From assembly GCA_024330265.1 (NCBI GenBank), contig JANDLT010000002.1, forward strand, positions 1 through 64,000: DNA of 64,000 nucleotides, given 5' to 3'. The notes below the pieces were generated by a model, which did not search any database, was not told the origin of the DNA, and worked only from the letters and a program-made list of their open reading frames with translations. Positions 59,818 to 64,000 of the stretch are shown here, in pieces. Source of the stretch: Pyrinomonadaceae bacterium MAG19_C2-C3 (GTDB lineage: Bacteria; Acidobacteriota; Blastocatellia; Pyrinomonadales; Pyrinomonadaceae). Numbering within the stretch: the first letter of the stretch is position 1; every line of letters starts with the position of its first letter. The position numbers and the translations under genes were made by a program.

Positions 59818-60961
59818 TCATAGCGAATGCCGCGCTTTTGCCCAAGAAGTTGCGCCGCACATAGTCAACCGTATCCTGCAAAGTCTCTTGCGGGTCGCGC
59901 GGCATGAACCCTAATTCGCGCTCGGCTTTTGATGAATCGAAGTACCAGAAATGTTCCGCCTGTTCGACTTCTTCGGGTTCTAAAGGCGATGCCCAGTTCC
60001 ATTGTTTGAACAGCGCATCAACGGCTTTCGCCCCGAACACTTTGAACTTCGACGGCAGAGCGAGACGCGGCGCGGGCGTTTTCGTGATGCGCTCAAGCCT
60101 ACCGAAAAGCTTTTCAAACGACCAGTTGACCGCACCCAAAAGATAACGCTCGCCGTGCTTGCCTACCCGCATCGCACGCTGAAACGCTTGGGCGGCATCA
60201 CGCGCGTCAACGAAATTCAATCCGCCTGAAGGCGTGACGTGAATCTTGCGCGCGAGAAAATCAAGCACGACCTTCGTCGAACTCAAACGGTCATCGCCTG
60301 CGCCCAACAGCAAACTCGGATTCATAATCACGAGGCGGCGATTCGCGCCCGTGAAGTTCTCCAGCGCGGTGCGTTCCTGATAAAACTTGCTCGCGTAATA
60401 TCCCCAACGTGTGATGATTTCAAGCGGCGGCGCGGACGCTTCACTCGCCATGTCGGTGCTTGATTCGGAGACGGCGAGTGTGCCGCTTGACGACGCGAGG
60501 ACGATGGTTTCGACTCCCGCCTTCATCGCCGCATCGCACAGAAGGCGCGTGCCTTCGACGTGAATCGCGTGCATCTTGTGCGCGTCTTCCACCTTGCGCG
60601 AAACGTGTCCCGCGAGATGATAAATCTCCTTCACACCTTTGACCGCGCGCCTAACATCATCCGCATTCGTAATCGAACCTTCGATGACTTCAACTTTCAT
60701 TTCACGCAACCACGCCGGAGCGTTCGTCGTCATCACACGCACACGCGGCGTTTTCGCATCAATCAAATTTTGCAAAAGATGACGACCCAAAAAACCCGTC
60801 CCCCCCGTGATGAGCGTCGCGGGGGCATCAGACTTCGCCGGTGTGTTTGAGTCGCGCGCTTCGGTGATAGTCGTCAGGTCATCGGGCGCGATTTTCTTGC
60901 GCGACTTGCGCGGAGCGTCAGTGGTCGGTTTATCTCTGGTGCGTTTGGTTGATGAGGTCAT
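59810..60961 (-). CDS. NAD-dependent epimerase/dehydratase family protein
   Basis: A 383-aa extended SDR. A 45-residue basic, disordered N-terminus precedes the Rossmann domain with TLITGGTGFLGRHLL. EIYHLAGHVSR and VLASSSGTLAVSES follow, and the catalytic Tyr-x-x-x-Lys is YYASK. NFVDARDAAQAF and the C-terminal substrate domain complete it. Close relatives include hopanoid-associated epimerases (HpnA) and the ceramide reductase of bacterial sphingolipid synthesis. It lies beside a lipid kinase and an acyl-ACP synthetase fusion, which favours a lipid role. Confidence 0.88.
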   Translation of the reverse strand: MTSSTKRTRDKPTTDAPRKSRKKIAPDDLTTITEARDSNTPAKSDAPATLITGGTGFLGRHLLQNLIDAKTPRVRVMTTNAPAWLREMKVEVIEGSITNADDVRRAVKGVKEIYHLAGHVSRKVEDAHKMHAIHVEGTRLLCDAAMKAGVETIVLASSSGTLAVSESSTDMASEASAPPLEIITRWGYYASKFYQERTALENFTGANRRLVIMNPSLLLGAGDDRLSSTKVVLDFLARKIHVTPSGGLNFVDARDAAQAFQRAMRVGKHGERYLLGAVNWSFEKLFGRLERITKTPAPRLALPSKFKVFGAKAVDALFKQWNWASPLEPEEVEQAEHFWYFDSSKAERELGFMPRDPQETLQDTVDYVRRNFLGKSAAFAMKN

Positions 60962-61012
60962 GGAACTATGGGTTTGAGTATTCTATAAAATTATCGTTGC
61001 GAGAATTAAGCA

Positions 61013-61378
61013 TCAATCCCATGCGCTAAGAAATTCGATGGTATTTCGCAGTCGTTCGGCAGAATTTATTTGCACCAATCTCAATAAACGGCGCATCTGT
61101 TCGCCGACGCTGTAACGCTGTTGATGCGCGAGGATTATCCCGGCGTGATTTTTACCTTCGGCAAGATATTCGTGGTGAAGAATTATGAAGTCGCGGACGT
61201 TGAAGGTATAAAGCACCCGTTCCCGCGCGGCAGCGTGCGCTAACTGTTCCGAATCGGGAGCATCGCGCAATCCCGCTTCGTTCGCCGTTTCGACATCAAC
61301 GCCGCGCAATCGTAAAGCGGACACAAGACTTCCCTTTTGGGCATCGGCGTCAAAGTAAAGACGAATGATGGTGTTCAC
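61013..61378 (-). CDS. DUF5615 family PIN-like protein (putative toxin)
   Basis: A 121-aa protein: IIRLYFDADAQKGSLVSALRLRGVDVETANEAGLRDAPD, then VLYTFNVRDF, matching DUF5615 PIN-like nucleases. The acidic residues D in LYFDADA, E/D in the middle and D in NVRDF are in place. The start GTG at 61378 overlaps the stop of the DUF433 gene as GTGA, so the two are coupled. The frame extends upstream to 61417 inside that gene. Confidence 0.82.
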   Translation of the reverse strand: MNTIIRLYFDADAQKGSLVSALRLRGVDVETANEAGLRDAPDSEQLAHAAARERVLYTFNVRDFIILHHEYLAEGKNHAGIILAHQQRYSVGEQMRRLLRLVQINSAERLRNTIEFLSAWD

Positions 61379-61680
61379 GCGACGCGCTCTTGCTTCAGTT
61401 CGCGCCTCGCATACCACTCGGCTTCAAGGCGGTCTTCTTCTGCTTGCTCGGCGGCGATTTCAGTTTCGATTTCCGCTTGATTAGCGTGATAATAGGCGAG
61501 CGCGGCGTAGATTCCGGCAATCGGCAGATGCGGATAATCCCGCGCAATCGTTTCAGCACTCTCGCCCATTTTGTACCACACAACAACGCGATGCACGGTC
61601 GTCGTCGTACCCGCGACGCACAATCTGCCATGCCTGATTTGCGGTGTGGATGTGACCAGTGAGTTAAGTTCAATGCTCAT
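61375..61680 (-). CDS. DUF433 domain-containing protein (putative antitoxin)
   Basis: A 101-aa protein with the DUF433 domain at residues about 12-75 (IRHGRLCVAGTTTTVHRVVVWYKMGESAETIARDYPHLPIAGIYAALAYY) and an acidic helical C-terminus (EIETEIAAEQAEEDRLEAE). It overlaps the DUF5615 gene by four bases. It is the second such pair in the window; the first is at 29.7-30.5 kb and shares only the domain pattern. Confidence 0.82.
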   Translation of the reverse strand: MSIELNSLVTSTPQIRHGRLCVAGTTTTVHRVVVWYKMGESAETIARDYPHLPIAGIYAALAYYHANQAEIETEIAAEQAEEDRLEAEWYARRELKQERVA

Positions 61681-61713
61681 AAATTATTTTCTCATAACAC
61701 GGGACGCTCGAAT

Positions 61714-64000
61714 TTAGTCACCCGCTCCGGCGAGTTGTTCGGCGTGTGTTTCATCATGTTTCGTTTTGCCGTTGTCGCGGCGGCGTTCGGCACGCCACTG
61801 GCGGCGGAGGGTTTGGGGGTCGAAGCGGGTGTGTGTGTTGTCGCGTAGGCGTTCGACTTCGTGGCGGACGAGGGCGGCGACGAGGCGGTAGGCTTCGTGG
61901 CGCGGCATCTTGTCGGTTAAGGTTTCGAGTTCTTCGATGGTGAGAAAGCGTCCGATGCGGGCGGTTAAGTCGCGGTTCTCGAAGACGTGCAGGAAGTTGC
62001 TGCCTTTGGGCATTGATTCGTGCGTGCCGTGCAGATAGACAGGCAAGATTCCGGTGCGCGTTGAAAGGGCGATGTAGCCGATGCCGGATTTGAATTCTTG
62101 TAGTTCGCCTGTGACGGAGCGTGTGCCTTCGGGGAAGACGAGGGCGTTGTAGCCGCGCTCTAAAAATGAGCGCGCGTGACGCAGGGATTGGCGCAGGCTG
62201 CCCGCGCGTTCCATAGGGACGAGGTTGGTGAAGTTGTCCATGTAGGCGCGTTTGTATTTGTTGTCGAAAAAGTAATCGGCGGCGGCGAGGGCGACCATAT
62301 CTTTTCCGCTTGCGCCGAGAGCCATTTTCACCAAGCCGATGTCGAGGTGCGAAGTGTGGTTCGGGGCGACGATAAAATTGGTGTGGACGGGGATGTTCGA
62401 GCGTCCTTCGTAAGTCGTGTTGAAGAACGTGTCGTAGAGACGCTCTTGCAAAAAGTTTAAGCCGCTGTCGCCGACGGTGCGGACGATGGAAGGGACGTGG
62501 ATTTCTTCACGCTCAACTGTTAGCGGAGACGCGGGGCGTTCGGGTTGCGATGATGCGCCCGTGTTGTGCGCGGTGCGACTTGTGATGCGGGCGAGGAGTT
62601 CGCGCACGGTCTGCACTTCGTTGAGCGTGTCAATGGATGTGACTTGCGCCCCCGAAGCTTCGAGTGCGGATGTGAGTTCGACGAACATCAAACTATCGAA
62701 ACCCAAATCGGCGAGGCGCGTGTCGAGTGTGACGGCGGACGCGCTCTTGTTGGCGACGACGGCGACGATTTCAATCAGCCAAGTGTGAGCGTTCGCGGTT
62801 TTACGTGACGCGGTGGTTTGGTTGCCGGTCGCGGTTTCGTCCGCGTTATCCGTGACGGTGCGGGCTTCCTGTTCGAGTCGTTGCATAGCTTCGACGACGA
62901 TGCGGCGTTTGACTTTGCGCGTCGCGGTGCGCGGCAGTTCTTCATCGGAAAAGTGAAGGATTTTAACGCGCTTGTGAAACGCGAGTCCCGATGAAACATC
63001 GCGGAAATGCGCTTCGATGCGGCGGCGCACATCGGAACGCGACAGGGCGATGTCGTGTGTGTATTCGGGAACGACCATGCACGCGACGCGCTCGCCCGTG
63101 CCGTCGTTTTCGGGCAAGCCGACGACGCTTAGTTCTTTGATGAACGGCGAAGCACTGTAAAGGTCTTCGATTTCATCGGGGTAAATGTTTTTGCCGTTGG
63201 AATCTATGATGACCTCTTTCGAGCGTCCGACAAGGTAAAGATTGCCGTCCGTATCGAGTCGTCCGAGGTCGCCCGTGTAAAGCCAGCGGTCGCGTATGAC
63301 TTGGCGCGTCGCGTGGTCGTTATCGTAATAGCCGAGCATGACGTTCGCGCCGCGCGCGATGACTTCACCGACGCCGCTTGAGTCGGGGTTATCAATCCGC
63401 ACGTCAACGCCGGGAACAGCCGTGCCGACGCTGCCGCGCAGGAGACGATTGCCGGGACGCACGACGGTTAAGACGGGGGCGGCTTCGGTTAATCCGTAGC
63501 CTTCGAGAACGGTGAAGCCGAGTCCGTGTAAATCTTTTTTAAGCGACTCGCTCAAAGCCGAACCGCCGGAGATGAGATAGCGTATGCGCCCGCCCAAGCC
63601 TTGATGAATCGGTTGAAAAATGATGCGTCCGATGTTGAGCGGCGTGCGGTCGCGCACCCAAGAGTTGGCGTATATCGCTGCGTCGAAAAGATTTTCCGCC
63701 CACCGCCCGCGCTCGGTGAGGCGCGTTTTGATGCGGCGATGAAGGGCTTCCCAGACTGCCGGAACGCCGACCAAGCCTGTAACGTGACCGTTCTTTATCG
63801 CGCGTGAAAGTTCTTCGGAATTGAGTTCGGGTAAGTATGTGATTTGCGCGCCGCGTGAAAGCGGAGTTAGGAATCCGGTCGAAAACTCGAACGTGTGATG
63901 AAGCGGAAGCACGGACAACACGCCGTCAGTCGTGTCCATATCAATCACGCTGGCGAGCATCGAAACCATGTTGGCGAAGTTCTTATGCGTCAGCATCACG
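61714..64000 (-). CDS. acyl-ACP synthetase / acyl carrier protein / acyltransferase fusion (partial)
   Basis: Truncated by the right edge, 762 residues in frame. Three modules are visible. First, an AMP-forming ligase missing its N-terminal part: SGGSALSESL, GYGLTEAAPVLTV, YTGDLGRLDTDGN, GRSKEVIIDSNGKNIYPDEIE, and the late Lys in TRKVKRR. Second, an acyl carrier protein with the phosphopantetheine Ser in LGFDSLMFVEL. Third, a PlsC acyltransferase (APNHTSHLDIG; FPEGTRSVTGELQEFKSG). The enzyme probably activates a fatty acid, holds it on its own carrier domain and transfers it to a lipid acceptor. Neighbours are a lipid kinase, an epimerase and another acyltransferase. Confidence 0.92.
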   Translation of the reverse strand, partial: VMLTHKNFANMVSMLASVIDMDTTDGVLSVLPLHHTFEFSTGFLTPLSRGAQITYLPELNSEELSRAIKNGHVTGLVGVPAVWEALHRRIKTRLTERGRWAENLFDAAIYANSWVRDRTPLNIGRIIFQPIHQGLGGRIRYLISGGSALSESLKKDLHGLGFTVLEGYGLTEAAPVLTVVRPGNRLLRGSVGTAVPGVDVRIDNPDSSGVGEVIARGANVMLGYYDNDHATRQVIRDRWLYTGDLGRLDTDGNLYLVGRSKEVIIDSNGKNIYPDEIEDLYSASPFIKELSVVGLPENDGTGERVACMVVPEYTHDIALSRSDVRRRIEAHFRDVSSGLAFHKRVKILHFSDEELPRTATRKVKRRIVVEAMQRLEQEARTVTDNADETATGNQTTASRKTANAHTWLIEIVAVVANKSASAVTLDTRLADLGFDSLMFVELTSALEASGAQVTSIDTLNEVQTVRELLARITSRTAHNTGASSQPERPASPLTVEREEIHVPSIVRTVGDSGLNFLQERLYDTFFNTTYEGRSNIPVHTNFIVAPNHTSHLDIGLVKMALGASGKDMVALAAADYFFDNKYKRAYMDNFTNLVPMERAGSLRQSLRHARSFLERGYNALVFPEGTRSVTGELQEFKSGIGYIALSTRTGILPVYLHGTHESMPKGSNFLHVFENRDLTARIGRFLTIEELETLTDKMPRHEAYRLVAALVRHEVERLRDNTHTRFDPQTLRRQWRAERRRDNGKTKHDETHAEQLAGAGD

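Overview
The window is about 64 kb of a chromosome from a Gram-negative-type bacterium with moderately high GC. It has an LPS-export module (LptC/LptA-type protein and LptB), a TonB-type protein, a Wza-type polysaccharide export protein, and a DUF1800/DUF1501 pair with a Tat signal. It also has RNase J, an HprK-RapZ-PTS block and sigma-54. This combination, with many palindromic intergenic repeats, fits Acidobacteriota, most likely class Blastocatellia. That placement is an inference from gene content; no rRNA or other taxonomic marker is in the window, and I recognised no tRNA gene and no CRISPR array.

Layout, left to right. 0.1-6.9 kb: tonB-like gene (minus), a PlsC-type acyltransferase, radA carrying a 493-aa intein in its P-loop, a coupled small protein plus nucleotidyltransferase-fold gene, and a degenerate SDR. 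7.2-15.8 kb: rnj, an ACT-domain protein, uppP, recJ, a long LptC/LptA-type protein and lptB. 16.0-23.5 kb: rpoN, hpf, hprK, rapZ, EIIA(Man), HPr and Enzyme I, a regulatory PTS without a permease. 24.0-29.6 kb: polysaccharide export, a TPR/DUF11 surface protein and a frameshifted LamG protein. 29.7-32.6 kb: a DUF433/DUF5615 toxin-antitoxin-like pair, the RNase P RNA gene, a ribbon-helix-helix protein and two small membrane-anchored proteins. 32.7-39.2 kb (minus): an alkaline-phosphatase-superfamily enzyme, an NtrC-type regulator, hemD, hemC, hemA and a small membrane protein. 39.3-50.3 kb: glycosyltransferase, proline dehydrogenase, NfeD, DUF1800/DUF1501, a PQQ-type sugar dehydrogenase, a TIGR01777 protein and small membrane proteins. 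50.3-56.4 kb: aspartate-type aminotransferase and coaD (minus), then a SAM-II riboswitch, an intrinsic terminator and metH. 56.6-64 kb: an ExbD-like protein, a broken Uma2 nuclease gene, then lipid genes: acyltransferase, lipid kinase, NAD-dependent epimerase and an acyl-ACP synthetase/ACP/acyltransferase fusion cut by the right edge. A second DUF433/DUF5615 pair interrupts the lipid genes.

The most distinctive feature is intergenic. Almost every junction carries a hairpin whose two arms are complementary arrays of a degenerate short unit of about 7-10 bases. The unit differs between junctions (TAGGCAG, GGATAGT, GATGAGTA, GTGGTCA, TCATTGA and others) but the architecture is the same. Many arrays begin at, or contain, a stop codon. 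Three further elements look like small non-autonomous transposons with terminal inverted repeats and 5-6 bp target duplications.

Best candidates for follow-up: the RadA P-loop intein with its internal helix-turn-helix, the SAM-II riboswitch that seems wired to an intrinsic terminator before metH, the stop-codon-adjacent hairpin arrays, the RapZ with a lost P-loop lysine, and a possible sphingolipid or related lipid gene set at the right edge.
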